Below, one piece after another: positions 52,661 to 61,845 of a stretch of DNA of 64,000 nucleotides (position 1 is its first letter; the number at the start of each line of letters is the position of its first letter). The notes beneath the pieces are model-generated. The model searched no databases. It was given only the letters and a program-made list of their open reading frames with translations, and was not told the DNA's origin. Source of the DNA: Bernardetiaceae bacterium (GTDB lineage: Bacteria; Bacteroidota; Bacteroidia; Cytophagales; Thermoflexibacteraceae); NCBI GenBank assembly GCA_025056255.1, contig JANWVT010000002.1, positions 1 through 64,000 on the forward strand, written 5' to 3'. The translations under genes were made by a program, and so were the position numbers.

Positions 52661-53659
52661 TTATTCTGCCGAAATAGGTTCTCCTTCAAAAAGCGTTTCC
52701 ACAGCTTGTGCGTCTATTGCTTTTTCCTGCAAATATCGGCTGAAAATGTGTGTGTAACCATGTGTAACCAAAACTTGCTGAGCTTGCGTGGCCTCAATAG
52801 CACTTAGTAATCCTTCCCAGTCGGCGTGGTCGGAAAGGACAAAACCTCGGTCAACAGCAGCGCGCCTTTTATTGCCGCGCAACTGCATCCATCCGGAAGC
52901 AATAGCAGTGCTGTAAGGCTGAAAACGACGCATCCAATTGGTATTCAGTGCTGAGGGAGGAGCAATAATAATGCTGCCGCGCCACTCTTGTTTACCAGCC
53001 GCTGCCTCTATGCGGCGCCATGCCGGAAGTTGTAATCCCGACTGTGCAAGCGCTTCATTAACATTTGCTACTGCTCCGTGTACATAAATGTTTCCAATAG
53101 AAGTATCTAACCCTTTCATGAGGCGCTGTGCTTTGCCAAGCGCATATCCACAGAGAATACTCACCCGTCCTTCATCGCGATTTTGTTGCCACCACGCATT
53201 GATAGCTGCATATATTTCTTGTTGAGGTTTCCACCGAAAAATGGGTAAGCCAAAAGTTGATTCTGTTACGAACGTATGGCAACGCACTGGTTCAAACATG
53301 CCGCTAATACCATCATCGTAAGTTTTGTAGTCGCCTGAAACTACCCATATCTCCCCACGATACTCTACACGCACTTGTGACGAGCCAATGATGTGTCCTG
53401 CTGGATGAAGAGACACTCGCACGCCATTGATATGTAAAAACTCTCCATATTCTACCGTTGTAAGTACAATATCAGCACCCAGCCGAAGTCGCAACACCTC
53501 TTCGGAGTGCTTATGAGCTAAGTAGTACTTATGCTCTCGGCGTGCATGGTCGGCATGTGCATGAGTGATAATAGCCCTATGAACTGGCTTCCATGGGTCT
53601 ATGTAAAAATCTCCTTGCGGGCAATAGATGCCATTGGGAGAGAATTCAAGTAGAGGCAT
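52661..53659 (-). CDS. Ligase-associated DNA exonuclease (metallo-beta-lactamase fold)
   Basis: The 332-aa protein belongs to the MBL/beta-CASP-like exonucleases that are usually encoded with an ATP-dependent DNA ligase and a helicase. The metal motif is AIITHAHADHARREH (HxHxDH), with AGHIIGSSQVRVEYRGE, VVSGDYKTYDDG and the C-terminal RGFVLSDHADWEGLLSAI and LVTHGYTHIFSRYL. The partner ligase is not adjacent in the window. The enzyme is thought to trim ends during repair. It starts 6 bp after the upstream LysM gene's stop. Confidence 0.9.
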   Translation of the reverse strand: MPLLEFSPNGIYCPQGDFYIDPWKPVHRAIITHAHADHARREHKYYLAHKHSEEVLRLRLGADIVLTTVEYGEFLHINGVRVSLHPAGHIIGSSQVRVEYRGEIWVVSGDYKTYDDGISGMFEPVRCHTFVTESTFGLPIFRWKPQQEIYAAINAWWQQNRDEGRVSILCGYALGKAQRLMKGLDTSIGNIYVHGAVANVNEALAQSGLQLPAWRRIEAAAGKQEWRGSIIIAPPSALNTNWMRRFQPYSTAIASGWMQLRGNKRRAAVDRGFVLSDHADWEGLLSAIEATQAQQVLVTHGYTHIFSRYLQEKAIDAQAVETLFEGEPISAE

Positions 53660-53665
53660 AACTAC

Positions 53666-54142
53666 TTAGGGTCTGGGGATGAGAATTACGCGCCCTTCTC
53701 TGAATTGGCGCGGTGGATTTTGGATATTATTAGCCTTTAACAGTGCTTGCTCGCTAATGCCATAGAGGGCAGCTACTTTGCCAGCCACCTCACCTGCTTT
53801 GATTTGATGAAGCGCGCGAATACGGACTTTCAATTTTTGTCCCTCGCGGATATGGTCGGAGGTAAGCCCGTTTACCAATTTGATAGAGTCTACTGGAAAG
53901 CGAAACAGTTCAGCAATTTGGCTCAGCACTTGCCCTGCAGGCACGCGATATTCGCCATACACAGTGTCAGCAAAATACACAACCGAGTCGGCTGAAGACT
54001 GCAATAGTAGTAAGGAGTCGGCTTGTTTTTTCTTTTTCATCCAAGGCGGTGTAGTTTTTGTCATAATGTCAATGGTAAAATAAATCATCAACCCCAGAAA
54101 AACAGCCGACATAAGCAACAATAAGGTTTTGCGATTATACAT
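53666..54142 (-). CDS. Membrane-anchored double-LysM protein
   Basis: The 158-aa protein has one N-terminal transmembrane helix (LLLLMSAVFLGLMIYFTIDI), a Lys/Gln/Ser-rich linker, and two LysM modules: about residues 65-108 (YRVPAGQVLSQIAELFRFPV ... LREGQKLKV-like) and about 112-156 (HQIKAGEVAGKVAALYGISE ... FREGRVILIP). LysM binds peptidoglycan N-acetylglucosamine. It has no catalytic domain, so a structural or scaffolding role in the periplasm is likely. It is 6 bp upstream of the exonuclease gene, probably co-transcribed. Confidence 0.88.
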   Translation of the reverse strand: MYNRKTLLLLMSAVFLGLMIYFTIDIMTKTTPPWMKKKKQADSLLLLQSSADSVVYFADTVYGEYRVPAGQVLSQIAELFRFPVDSIKLVNGLTSDHIREGQKLKVRIRALHQIKAGEVAGKVAALYGISEQALLKANNIQNPPRQFREGRVILIPRP

Positions 54143-54250
54143 AAGTGAAAAGCCAGCTTATTGTAAAGTTACAGCTAAGTCATGAGTTTTCATACGTGTA
54201 TTGTAAATTGCGGGGCAAACTAATTAAACACGGGAAATAAAATAAAGCAA

Positions 54251-55240
54251 ATGAAAGTTGCAGTAGTAGGCGCAACCGGATTGGTTGGCGGTGAAATCCT
54301 GAAAGTATTAACTGAGCGTCAGTTTCCGGTAGAAGAACTGATTCCTGTGGCATCAGAAAAATCAGTAGGTACGGAGGTAATGTTTAAAGGCAAATCCTAC
54401 AAGGTATGTAGTATAGATGATGCCATTGCGATGCGTCCAGCCATTGCTATTTTCTCAGCAGGAGGAAGTACTTCTTTACAACATGCCCCCCGATTCGCCC
54501 AGGTAGGCACTACGGTAATTGACAATTCCTCTGCTTGGCGAATGGACCCAACCAAAAAACTTATCGTACCGGAAATTAATGCACACTTACTCACCAAAGA
54601 AGATAAAATTATTGCCAACCCTAACTGCTCTACCATTCAAATGGTAGTAGTGTTAAATCCTTTGCACAAGCGCTACACTGTAAAACGCGTAGTGGTTAGC
54701 ACTTACCAATCTGTTACTGGAACGGGTAAAAAGGCAGTTGACCAACTAATGAACGAGCGCGCTGGAGTAGAAGGTCCGAAAGCTTATCCTCACCCAATTG
54801 ATTTAAATGTGCTACCTCATATTGACGTTTTTTTAGAAAACGGCTACACCAAAGAAGAAATGAAAATGGTCAATGAAACCAAAAAAATTATGGGCGACGA
54901 GAACATCCGCGTAACAGCTACTACTGTGCGTGTACCTACCATTGGAGGACATTCGGAAGCGGTAAATGTAGAGTTTGCCAATGATTTTGATTTGGAGGAG
55001 GTTCGTCAAATTTTGAGCCACGCACCGGGGGTAGTGCTCATGGATGACCCTCAAAACAATATCTATCCGATGCCCATTGTTTCACACGGTAAAGACGATA
55101 CGTTCGTAGGGCGGCTGCGCCGCGACGAAAGCCAACCCAATACGCTAAACATGTGGATTGTAGCCGATAACTTGCGCAAAGGTGCAGCCACTAATGCCGT
55201 ACAGATTGCGGAGTACTTGCTTGCAAACCAGTTAGTATAG
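54251..55240 (+). CDS. asd: Aspartate-semialdehyde dehydrogenase
   Basis: The 329-aa enzyme reduces aspartyl phosphate to aspartate semialdehyde, the branch point to lysine, methionine and threonine. Motifs: AVVGATGLVGGEIL (NADP binding), SAGGSTS, IDNSSAWRMD, IIANPNCSTIQMVV (catalytic Cys), STYQSVTGTGKKAVDQL and PTIGGHSEAVNVEFAN (catalytic His). Length and motifs are normal. It is a single gene with a strong terminator, away from metX/metY. Confidence 0.97.
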   Translation: MKVAVVGATGLVGGEILKVLTERQFPVEELIPVASEKSVGTEVMFKGKSYKVCSIDDAIAMRPAIAIFSAGGSTSLQHAPRFAQVGTTVIDNSSAWRMDPTKKLIVPEINAHLLTKEDKIIANPNCSTIQMVVVLNPLHKRYTVKRVVVSTYQSVTGTGKKAVDQLMNERAGVEGPKAYPHPIDLNVLPHIDVFLENGYTKEEMKMVNETKKIMGDENIRVTATTVRVPTIGGHSEAVNVEFANDFDLEEVRQILSHAPGVVLMDDPQNNIYPMPIVSHGKDDTFVGRLRRDESQPNTLNMWIVADNLRKGAATNAVQIAEYLLANQLV

Positions 55241-55277
55241 CTAAGTGCACTAACTCAACTTTGCTTGTTGAGATACT

Positions 55278-55315
55278 AAAACCCCGATGGGAATACGCAA
55301 TCCCTCGGGGTTTTT
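55278..55315. terminator. Rho-independent terminator shared by asd and the next gene
   Basis: AAAACCCCGA (55278-55287) pairs with TCGGGGTTTT (55305-55314), and inside it GGGA pairs with TCCC around an 8-nt loop, with a one-base bulge. T-runs flank the stem on both strands, so it can end asd and the converging lipoprotein gene. Confidence 0.92.
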
Positions 55316-55343
55316 AAGCCAAATTGTTAACAATTGCTATTGC

Positions 55344-56324
55344 TCAATAGCTACTGATTTTTTCTATCTCCGAAGAGAGAAGTTTTAAATCTTGTTTCAT
55401 CAAGTTAACATGCGCCTCTAATTGGTCGTACATATTAGCCCTATTCATCAATTGGTCTGCCGAATAGGTACCTCCTTCACCAAAAAATAGGTCGTATATT
55501 TTTTGCCTATCCTTTTGTTTTGTATCAGCAATCTGACCAAAGGCTAACCATTTATCAGCCAGTTGTTGCCTAAGCGATTTTTCATTTGTGTGGGGCTTGC
55601 AATAGTTGAGGTAATACCAAACAGCTCTTGGAAAAATGGAAGATGTTTCAGGAGCAACCCAAATGTCCCGGAGTGCATTTCGGGGATGATAAAAATGGAT
55701 TGTTGGCTTGTATGACAAAATAAGTAACCCTAAAGTAGCCTCTACTAATCCTGCCCCTATTCCAATGATTTCCGGCGTACTGTCTGCATTGTTATTAGCT
55801 AATAAAACCCCCGCTGCAATAGCGCCGGCTGCTCCTGCAACAATAGCACCAACTGTCAGCTTACTTTCTGTATCATCTTCCTGCTTTTTCAAATAGCTGG
55901 CAACTTGGTCAGCGCGCTCTTCTTCGCAGTCCATTTCACTTGCTACTGCCGATATCTCAAGCGAAGCAACGTGAATTCTCTGATGAATGTTTTGCAACAA
56001 TGCTACAAGCTGAATTTTTTTCTCAAGGGAAGGATTTACCCGATAGTCATCGTTCAGCTGTACAAACGCTGTTAGCAAATCTAAAATGCCGATGGCATTA
56101 GCAACATGCAACGATTGGAAGGAAAACCGATTGACCAATGCAGTATCTAAATGAATAAGATGAATCGGTTGAGGCAAGTCTTGTTTAGTATAGGAAAAAG
56201 CTCTTTGCTGGTTGCAGTTGTTATTAATAGCAGCTAATTGTATGTTGCGGGTGATAGTACAGGCGCTCGCCAATAGAATGATTGACACTGATGCAATAAA
56301 ACTAGTAAATTTCTGACCAACCAT
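55344..56324 (-). CDS. Lipoprotein of unknown function with glycine-rich helix pair
   Basis: The 326-aa protein has a lipoprotein signal (SIILLASACTITRN, lipobox SAC, Cys about 22). After a helical region it carries a Gly/Ala-rich hydrophobic hairpin at about residues 175-215 (VGAIVAGAAGAIAAGVLLAN and IIGIGAGLVEATLGLLILSY), which looks like a membrane-inserting glycine-zipper segment. The C-terminal third is hydrophilic and helical. No family is recognised. It follows the BamA-like gene by 76 bp on the same strand, so a shared envelope role is possible. Confidence 0.72.
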   Translation of the reverse strand: MVGQKFTSFIASVSIILLASACTITRNIQLAAINNNCNQQRAFSYTKQDLPQPIHLIHLDTALVNRFSFQSLHVANAIGILDLLTAFVQLNDDYRVNPSLEKKIQLVALLQNIHQRIHVASLEISAVASEMDCEEERADQVASYLKKQEDDTESKLTVGAIVAGAAGAIAAGVLLANNNADSTPEIIGIGAGLVEATLGLLILSYKPTIHFYHPRNALRDIWVAPETSSIFPRAVWYYLNYCKPHTNEKSLRQQLADKWLAFGQIADTKQKDRQKIYDLFFGEGGTYSADQLMNRANMYDQLEAHVNLMKQDLKLLSSEIEKISSY

Positions 56325-56400
56325 TTATGCACAGGAATGTATTAACTGAGCAAATTTTTTTATCTCATTTTTTGCCAAAATCATAGGCAGTTTAAGAAAA

Positions 56401-57885
56401 TTAAAAATCGGTCATTAAATTAAAGAAAAAACCTTTGTCTCCTTCTCGATTGAGCGAGTACTCAAAACGCAATACAGCAGAGTTATACAACACTAAGTCT
56501 AAACCTGTTCCTACACCAATAAGCCAACGGTTAGTAAGTCGTTTATTTTCCATGCTTACAAAAGGGTTATCTACATACCCCGCATCGGCATATGTTTTCA
56601 AATAAATGGCAACAGGAATCGACTTGAACTGCTCCATAGGAATAACATTGCGCAAAAAATGGTCATTGGCAAATAGGCGCCAGCGAAGCGTATTTTTCCA
56701 GACACCATAACGCGGACCGTCTACTACGTACAAATCGTAGCCACGAACAAAAGTGCTACTGTAGCCAAACCCACGCATTTCAGCAAAAGGCACACGCAAG
56801 GGAAGAATCAACTGACCGCGCCAACTTGTAGAAAAATACCATGATTGACTAAGTTGGAGAAATTGGGCATAAACAATTCTAAAATCAAACAAATTCAAAT
56901 CGTCGGCTGCACTCAAGCCTTTTTGTAAGGCGGTAATTTGAAGATAACGCCCTTTGAGTGGATAGTTTGCCATGTCGCGCAGGTCTCGATTGAAAACATA
57001 AGCAACCTCAAAATATTTTTGTTGGGTAGTATTATTTGCAAAATACTCTGGGTTGAGGCGAGCAATCGTATCGGCAATACGGTAGTGATGATAGCGCAAC
57101 TCAAAAAAGTGCGTGTTGTAGAATTGGCTGCGTTTAAAAATAGCCAAGTCAGCCATGAAGCGGCTGCGCAACACCTCTTCTGAGCGCAAAAACAGTAGTC
57201 GGTTTTCAGCTGTTTTGTAGGCTAAATTTTTGTTATTATCATATAAAAAACTAAAATTTAAACCGGTAGTTTGTTTTTTGTCTATGTAAGGAATGTTATA
57301 CTCTATTTCAAATTTGCGGGTAAATCCCAGTTGGAAGGTAAGTTTTAAATATTCATTTCTGCCTCGTACATTTTGTTGCGAAAGGCGAATGCCATAAATT
57401 AGGCGGTCTAAGTCACGTCCTCGCTGTTGCCACCACTCGTTGAAATTTCTATCGGCAAGTTCTACGTAGGGTATTGGGTAAAGGTACCATTTTTCCATAA
57501 CAGCTACTATCAGGTCAATGGTATCGCCGGCAACAGGAAAGTAAAATACTTCAGCCAGTACAAACAAATTAGTATTAAATATTTTGCTTGCCTCTTTTTG
57601 TAGTGTAACTTGGATATTTTCTTTCGCAATTTTGTCTCCCGGCTGGTAGGCAAGTTCACGTAGGATAATACGGTCTAAGGTGCGCTTGTTGCAGTCTACG
57701 AATATGTTGCGAATCAGAAAGCTATCAGATTGAGCAGTAGCAGGTGCTGGTAAACTATCTGAAAAAGGCAGCGGTTTACATGCTAATATTTTTATATCTG
57801 CAATAACACAAAAGCAACAAAATAGTAATTGTAAAGTAATCTGCCTCATCCGATAAAACAGTACCAACTGTTTACAAAATTGCAT
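56401..57885 (-). CDS. BamA/TamA-like outer-membrane protein
   Basis: The 494-aa protein has a signal sequence, one POTRA-like domain at about residues 55-140 (IRNIFVDCNKRTLDRIILRE, INTNLFVLAEVFYFP-like strand) and a beta-barrel of the surface-antigen (D15) type from about 145 to the C terminus, which ends in a Phe (NLMTDF) as outer-membrane proteins do. The barrel motif GFGYSSTFVRGYDLYVVDGP contains the conserved RGY of Omp85 proteins. With one POTRA it is a short Omp85 member and is not the main BamA. ATG 57885 is used; ATG 57849 is an alternative. Confidence 0.82.
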   Translation of the reverse strand: MQFCKQLVLFYRMRQITLQLLFCCFCVIADIKILACKPLPFSDSLPAPATAQSDSFLIRNIFVDCNKRTLDRIILRELAYQPGDKIAKENIQVTLQKEASKIFNTNLFVLAEVFYFPVAGDTIDLIVAVMEKWYLYPIPYVELADRNFNEWWQQRGRDLDRLIYGIRLSQQNVRGRNEYLKLTFQLGFTRKFEIEYNIPYIDKKQTTGLNFSFLYDNNKNLAYKTAENRLLFLRSEEVLRSRFMADLAIFKRSQFYNTHFFELRYHHYRIADTIARLNPEYFANNTTQQKYFEVAYVFNRDLRDMANYPLKGRYLQITALQKGLSAADDLNLFDFRIVYAQFLQLSQSWYFSTSWRGQLILPLRVPFAEMRGFGYSSTFVRGYDLYVVDGPRYGVWKNTLRWRLFANDHFLRNVIPMEQFKSIPVAIYLKTYADAGYVDNPFVSMENKRLTNRWLIGVGTGLDLVLYNSAVLRFEYSLNREGDKGFFFNLMTDF

Positions 57886-57915
57886 ACTTTTAATTGCTAT
57901 GATGAGAATTTAAGA

Positions 57916-57946
57916 ATAATTAACCTGTTCGCTATGTGTTAATTAT
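57916..57946. repeat. 9-bp inverted repeat in a divergent promoter region
   Basis: ATAATTAAC (57916-57924) and GTTAATTAT (57938-57946) are perfect inverted copies with a 13-bp spacer, 22 bp centre to centre. They lie between the divergent BamA-like and lipoprotein genes, 19 bp before an ATG preceded by GGAGGG. It could be an operator or a 5'-UTR hairpin. Confidence 0.6.
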
Positions 57947-57964
57947 CGTAAAAAAGGAGGGTCT

Positions 57965-58660
57965 ATGTTTCGCTTCGTATTAGCTGCAATGATAATCTTA
58001 TTAATTACTGGCTGCGACACTCGCCCCTTAGAGCCGCTGAATCCGCAAGCAGGCAGCGAATATTTTCCATTAGAAAAAGGTCGCTTTGTGTCTTATAATG
58101 TGCGCCAAACTATCTATCGGCTCAATCAGCCGCCTGAAGTTGTCAGTTTTCAACTCAAAGAAGTCGTCAGCGAGCGCTACATCACTCCGGCTGGTGAAGA
58201 AGCATGGCAACTGGTGCGCTACAGGCGGGCAAATGGTAGGCAAAATTGGGAAATTATCAATGTTTGGACGGTACGAAAAACCGCTACCTTTGCCATGCGA
58301 ACCGAAGAAAACGTACCTTTCTTGCGACTAGTTTTTCCCATAAGCGTTGGCAAAACATGGAACGGAAACCAATACAATACCTTAGGACGGGAAAACTATC
58401 GGATTACAAGCATCGGCAAAAGCCATATGTTTGATGGCAAACCGTATAACCAAACTTTAACTGTTTTACATCGCAACGATTCCACCTTAGTAGGAAAAGA
58501 CAAGCGAATGGAAATTTACGCCCCCAACATAGGGCTAATTTACCGCCTTGCTGAACAAGTAGCATATTGCCAAACGCCAAACTGCATTGGACGGGCAATT
58601 ATTGAAAGCGGAACTGTAACAGAGCAAAGTATCTTTGACAGCGGAATAGAACCAGATTAA
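57965..58660 (+). CDS. Lipoprotein of unknown function
   Basis: The 231-aa protein has a lipoprotein signal (FVLAAMIILLITGCDTRP, lipobox TGC). The mature part looks beta-rich: GSEYFPLEKGRFVSYNVRQT, FQLKEVVSERYITPAGEEAW, WEIINVWTVRKTATFAMRTE and LIYRLAEQVAYC. It may be a single beta-sandwich or barrel-like domain. A GGAGGG Shine-Dalgarno sequence precedes the ATG by about 4 nt, which is unusual in this window. The Ppx gene follows after 14 bp, so the two are probably co-transcribed. The family is unknown. Confidence 0.72.
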   Translation: MFRFVLAAMIILLITGCDTRPLEPLNPQAGSEYFPLEKGRFVSYNVRQTIYRLNQPPEVVSFQLKEVVSERYITPAGEEAWQLVRYRRANGRQNWEIINVWTVRKTATFAMRTEENVPFLRLVFPISVGKTWNGNQYNTLGRENYRITSIGKSHMFDGKPYNQTLTVLHRNDSTLVGKDKRMEIYAPNIGLIYRLAEQVAYCQTPNCIGRAIIESGTVTEQSIFDSGIEPD

Positions 58661-58674
58661 ACAAACTTCTGAAA

Positions 58675-59595
58675 ATGAGACTTGCAGCAATAGATTTAGG
58701 AACCAATCAGTTTCATCTGCTAATAGCTGAGCAAAACCCAGACGGCAAACTGAACATTTTGTTGAAAGAAGACCGTTTTGTACGCATTGGCGAAGGAGGC
58801 ATCAACGAGTCGCTAATTATGCCCGAGGCAATGGAGCGTGCTATTAGTGCAATGCGCGATTTTAAGACGCTTATTGAACAATATCATTGCCAAAAAGTAG
58901 GCGCTGTGGCTACCAGCGCTGTTCGCAATGCAAAAAATGGCACAACACTTATCAACCGAATTGCAGAACTAACTGGCATCCACGTAGAAATAATTGACGG
59001 GGAGAAAGAAGCAGTACTCATCTACGAAGGCATCCGTCATACAATCAATATTGCTCAAATTTCCCTCGTTGCCGATATAGGAGGCGGTAGTGTTGAATTT
59101 ATTATCTGCGATGCAGCCAAAATTTATTGGAAAGCCAGTTTCGAGATAGGCGCACAACGCTTGTTCTATAGCTTTCACACTATCGACCCCATTCCAGCAG
59201 AAAACGTAGTAGCACTTAACCACTATCTTTCACACATTTTACAACCGCTGTCCGACGCCGTGGCACACTACAAGCCTGCTAATATTATTGGCTCTTCGGG
59301 TTCTTTCAGTACACTTTACAAACTGTACGCTGGCATGGAAGGAATTGTGTATGAAAAAGGATTGCCGCAATATGAGTTACCCGTTGAAGGATACTACAAA
59401 GTACATAAACAACTGCTGCTCAAAAATCGAAACGAGCGCGCAGAAATGCCCGGTATGAGACCAGAACGAAAAGATATGATTGTAACAGCTTCTTGCATCA
59501 TCTATTTTCTCATTCGCTTGTTAAATCCTGAAAAAATTACAGTAGTGTCTGCCTCGCTTCGAGAAGGTTTATTGGCATCATTAATAGACAAATAG
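58675..59595 (+). CDS. ppx: Exopolyphosphatase/guanosine pentaphosphate phosphohydrolase family
   Basis: The 306-aa protein is a Ppx/GppA-like member of the ASKHA (actin-like ATPase) fold: AAIDLGTNQFHLLIAE (phosphate 1), VGAVATSAVRNAKNG, SLVADIGGGSVEFIICD (phosphate 2) and NIIGSSGSFSTLYKL. It hydrolyses polyphosphate or pppGpp. At about 300 aa it is the short type, without the C-terminal HD domain. It is in line with the upstream lipoprotein and 30 bp before recF. Confidence 0.93.
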   Translation: MRLAAIDLGTNQFHLLIAEQNPDGKLNILLKEDRFVRIGEGGINESLIMPEAMERAISAMRDFKTLIEQYHCQKVGAVATSAVRNAKNGTTLINRIAELTGIHVEIIDGEKEAVLIYEGIRHTINIAQISLVADIGGGSVEFIICDAAKIYWKASFEIGAQRLFYSFHTIDPIPAENVVALNHYLSHILQPLSDAVAHYKPANIIGSSGSFSTLYKLYAGMEGIVYEKGLPQYELPVEGYYKVHKQLLLKNRNERAEMPGMRPERKDMIVTASCIIYFLIRLLNPEKITVVSASLREGLLASLIDK

Positions 59596-59625
59596 TAGGA
59601 TTTTTGAGATTGTATCATTTACCTC

Positions 59626-60705
59626 ATGTACTTGAAAGAACTTCATTTGCGCTATTTTAAAAACTATCATGAAGCTACATTCAACTTTTCACCCGGTATT
59701 AATGGCATTGTTGGAAAAAATGGTGCAGGCAAAACTAATTTGTTAGATGCTATCTATTATCTGTGCATGACCAAAAGCGCTTTCCAAAATACAGACCAAG
59801 CCAACATGCACTTTGGTCAACATTTCTTTACTGTGGAAGGTACTATTGAGCATGAAGATGTCCCTGTGCATTTACAGGTGAGTTTCTCTCGCGAACGAGG
59901 TAAGATTTTTAAACTTAATAAAAAAGTCTATTCTAAACTCAGTGAACATGTAGGAAGATTTCCCTGTGTATTAGTAACACCATACGATAGCGATTTAATC
60001 AGAGAAGGCAGTGAAGTTCGTCGTCGGTTTTTCGATGCTATGCTCTGCCAAATTAACAAAACCTACTTAGAAGAACTGATGCGCTACAACAGGCTACTAC
60101 AGCAACGAAATAGCTTGCTAAAACAAGTGGCAGCATTAAAACAAGCTATGACGATGCTGGAAGTTTATGATGAGCAAATGGCTTATTGTGCACACTTTAT
60201 TGCAAAAGCACGCACGCAATTCGTAAACTTATTTCTGCCTATGTTTTTAAATCATTATCGTTTTATCAGTCAATCAGAAGAATTAGTATCCCTTGCTTAC
60301 CAAACTTGTATTTTCTCTGCCTCATCATTTGTTGATTTGATGCGGCAGCACCTCAACAAAGATATTGCCTTGCAATATACTTCTCAGGGCATCCACCGAG
60401 ACGATTTCATTTTTGAAATGAATGGCAATTCGGTTAAAAAATTTGCTTCTCAAGGTCAGCAAAAGTCTTATACACTTGCCTTGCGATTAGCTCAATTTGA
60501 AGTATTAGCTACTCAAACTGGCAAGAAACCTATTTTATTACTAGATGATATTTTTGATAAATTAGATGATGTTCGAATTAAACAATTGATGCTACTGATG
60601 TCAGAAAACAGATTCGGGCAAGTATTTGTTACCGATGCCCGACCTGAAAGAACTGAAAAACTATTTAATAGCGATAAAATCCCAATTCAAATCGTTCAAG
60701 TGTGA
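59626..60705 (+). CDS. recF: DNA replication/repair protein RecF
   Basis: The 359-aa SMC-like ATPase loads RecA at gaps with RecO and RecR. Motifs: LHLRYFKNYHEATFNF, Walker A GIVGKNGAGKTNLLDAIYYL, SKLSEHVGRFPCVLVTPYD, the signature FASQGQQKSYTLALRLAQ and Walker B ILLLDDIFDKLDDVR. Length is normal. It is not next to dnaA, dnaN or gyrB, where recF often lies in other bacteria. The 3' neighbour is convergent. Confidence 0.97.
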   Translation: MYLKELHLRYFKNYHEATFNFSPGINGIVGKNGAGKTNLLDAIYYLCMTKSAFQNTDQANMHFGQHFFTVEGTIEHEDVPVHLQVSFSRERGKIFKLNKKVYSKLSEHVGRFPCVLVTPYDSDLIREGSEVRRRFFDAMLCQINKTYLEELMRYNRLLQQRNSLLKQVAALKQAMTMLEVYDEQMAYCAHFIAKARTQFVNLFLPMFLNHYRFISQSEELVSLAYQTCIFSASSFVDLMRQHLNKDIALQYTSQGIHRDDFIFEMNGNSVKKFASQGQQKSYTLALRLAQFEVLATQTGKKPILLLDDIFDKLDDVRIKQLMLLMSENRFGQVFVTDARPERTEKLFNSDKIPIQIVQV

Positions 60706-60748
60706 GTACTGATAAAAATAGTTGTAGCGAAACGAAAATGCTAACTAA

Positions 60749-61213
60749 CTACACAAGTTTATAAGCTATTTTCCTAGAACCAGGTATTTTCTCAGCAATT
60801 ACTTTATTTTGTTTTTTCATTTCCGATAAAATTCGGTAAACATTGGCGCCAACCTTCTGTGCATAACTCTCGTCTAAACCCTGATTTTCTATAATAGAGG
60901 CTTGAATATCGGCTACCTCTACAAATTTTCCATTAGCAGCTTGCAGCGCTTGCAACACTAAGTTGTCATAGTCTAACTTAAGATAGCTGCTTTGTTTGCG
61001 CTTGCTGATGGCTTTAGCACCGCGTTTCTTGCTGGTTTTTTCAGCGCCCTCCGGTTTCTTTTTCAGCTCACTGCTAAGCTCATTAATTTCGGCTTCAATT
61101 TCTTTAATCTGACTTTGTAACAATTTAATTTGCTCTTGCAGTTTAGCTTTTTTTTCTTCGTAAGCTTTTATAATAACCGGATACATCTCTGGAGTAATAG
61201 TGATTGTTTTCAT
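60749..61213 (-). CDS. Coiled-coil protein with C-terminal winged-helix-like region
   Basis: The 154-aa protein has a coiled coil at about residues 15-60 (KAKLQEQIKLLQSQIKEIEA), a Lys-rich basic linker (EKTSKKRGAKAISKRKQSS) and a helical C-terminal domain of about 75 residues resembling a winged helix (LVLQALQAANGKFVEVADIQ, AQKVGANVYRILSEMKKQNK). The combination suggests a small DNA-binding or nucleoid protein. ATG 61213 begins MKTITITPEMYPV; another ATG at 61246 adds 11 residues. Function is not recognised. Confidence 0.72.
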   Translation of the reverse strand: MKTITITPEMYPVIIKAYEEKKAKLQEQIKLLQSQIKEIEAEINELSSELKKKPEGAEKTSKKRGAKAISKRKQSSYLKLDYDNLVLQALQAANGKFVEVADIQASIIENQGLDESYAQKVGANVYRILSEMKKQNKVIAEKIPGSRKIAYKLV

Positions 61214-61320
61214 AGCTTTATCACATCTAAATTTTGGGGATAACATGCAATATTAAAAAATAAAACCCAACAATCAAAAAAAAGTTATGTAAAGTAACAA
61301 ATTTTAAACTTTGAATAAGC

Positions 61321-61758
61321 ATGCGATTTGTAATCAACACTCAGGTTCGCGCAAATTTAGCGACCGTGTGGGCTAATTTTAACAAAAATCTTTTTCAAGC
61401 ACTCTCCCCACCTTTTCCTCCTGTTCGCCTGTTGCGTTTTGATGGCTCTTTAAAAGATGACGAGGTGCACTTACAACTTGATTTTTTCGTTTTTAAACAA
61501 ATGTGGATAAGCAAAATCTCTGAACAAGAAACTACCCCAGAGCAAATTTCATTTGTAGATGAAGGTATCCAATTGCCTTTTTTTCTGAGTTATTGGCGCC
61601 ACAAACATGTGTTGCAAGCACTACCCAACGGTGGAACGCGCATCTCAGATGAGGTTACTTTTAAGTCTTCTATAAAGATGATTGAATATGTGCTCTTCCC
61701 CGTGTTGTATTTGCAGTTTTTGTATCGCAAGCCCATTTACAAGCGCTATTTCCAGTGA
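61321..61758 (+). CDS. SRPBCC (START-like) family protein
   Basis: The 145-aa cytoplasmic protein has the START/Bet v1-like pattern: MRFVINTQVRANLATVWANF with the first helix, a run of alternating beta strands (EVHLQLDFFVFKQMWISKIS, GIQLPFFLSYWRHKHVLQAL), then GTRISDEVTFKSSI and a long C-terminal helix (YVLFPVLYLQFLYRKPIYKR). Such folds bind hydrophobic ligands. The family position is clear in outline, the ligand unknown. Confidence 0.8.
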   Translation: MRFVINTQVRANLATVWANFNKNLFQALSPPFPPVRLLRFDGSLKDDEVHLQLDFFVFKQMWISKISEQETTPEQISFVDEGIQLPFFLSYWRHKHVLQALPNGGTRISDEVTFKSSIKMIEYVLFPVLYLQFLYRKPIYKRYFQ

Positions 61759-61786
61759 GTAATTTAATATTGTAGCTATGGTTAGC

Positions 61787-61813
61787 AAAAACGGCAAGCT
61801 ACAAAGCTTGCCG
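61787..61813 (-). terminator. Minus-strand Rho-independent terminator
   Basis: CGGCAAGCT (61792-61800) pairs with AGCTTGCCG (61805-61813), a 9-bp stem with a 4-nt loop. On the minus strand it is followed by TTTTTGCT, and it lies 33 bp beyond the stop of the lipoprotein gene at 61846. Confidence 0.85.
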
Positions 61814-61845
61814 AGCTAATCTCCAATGTATAAGCAAATACTGGC

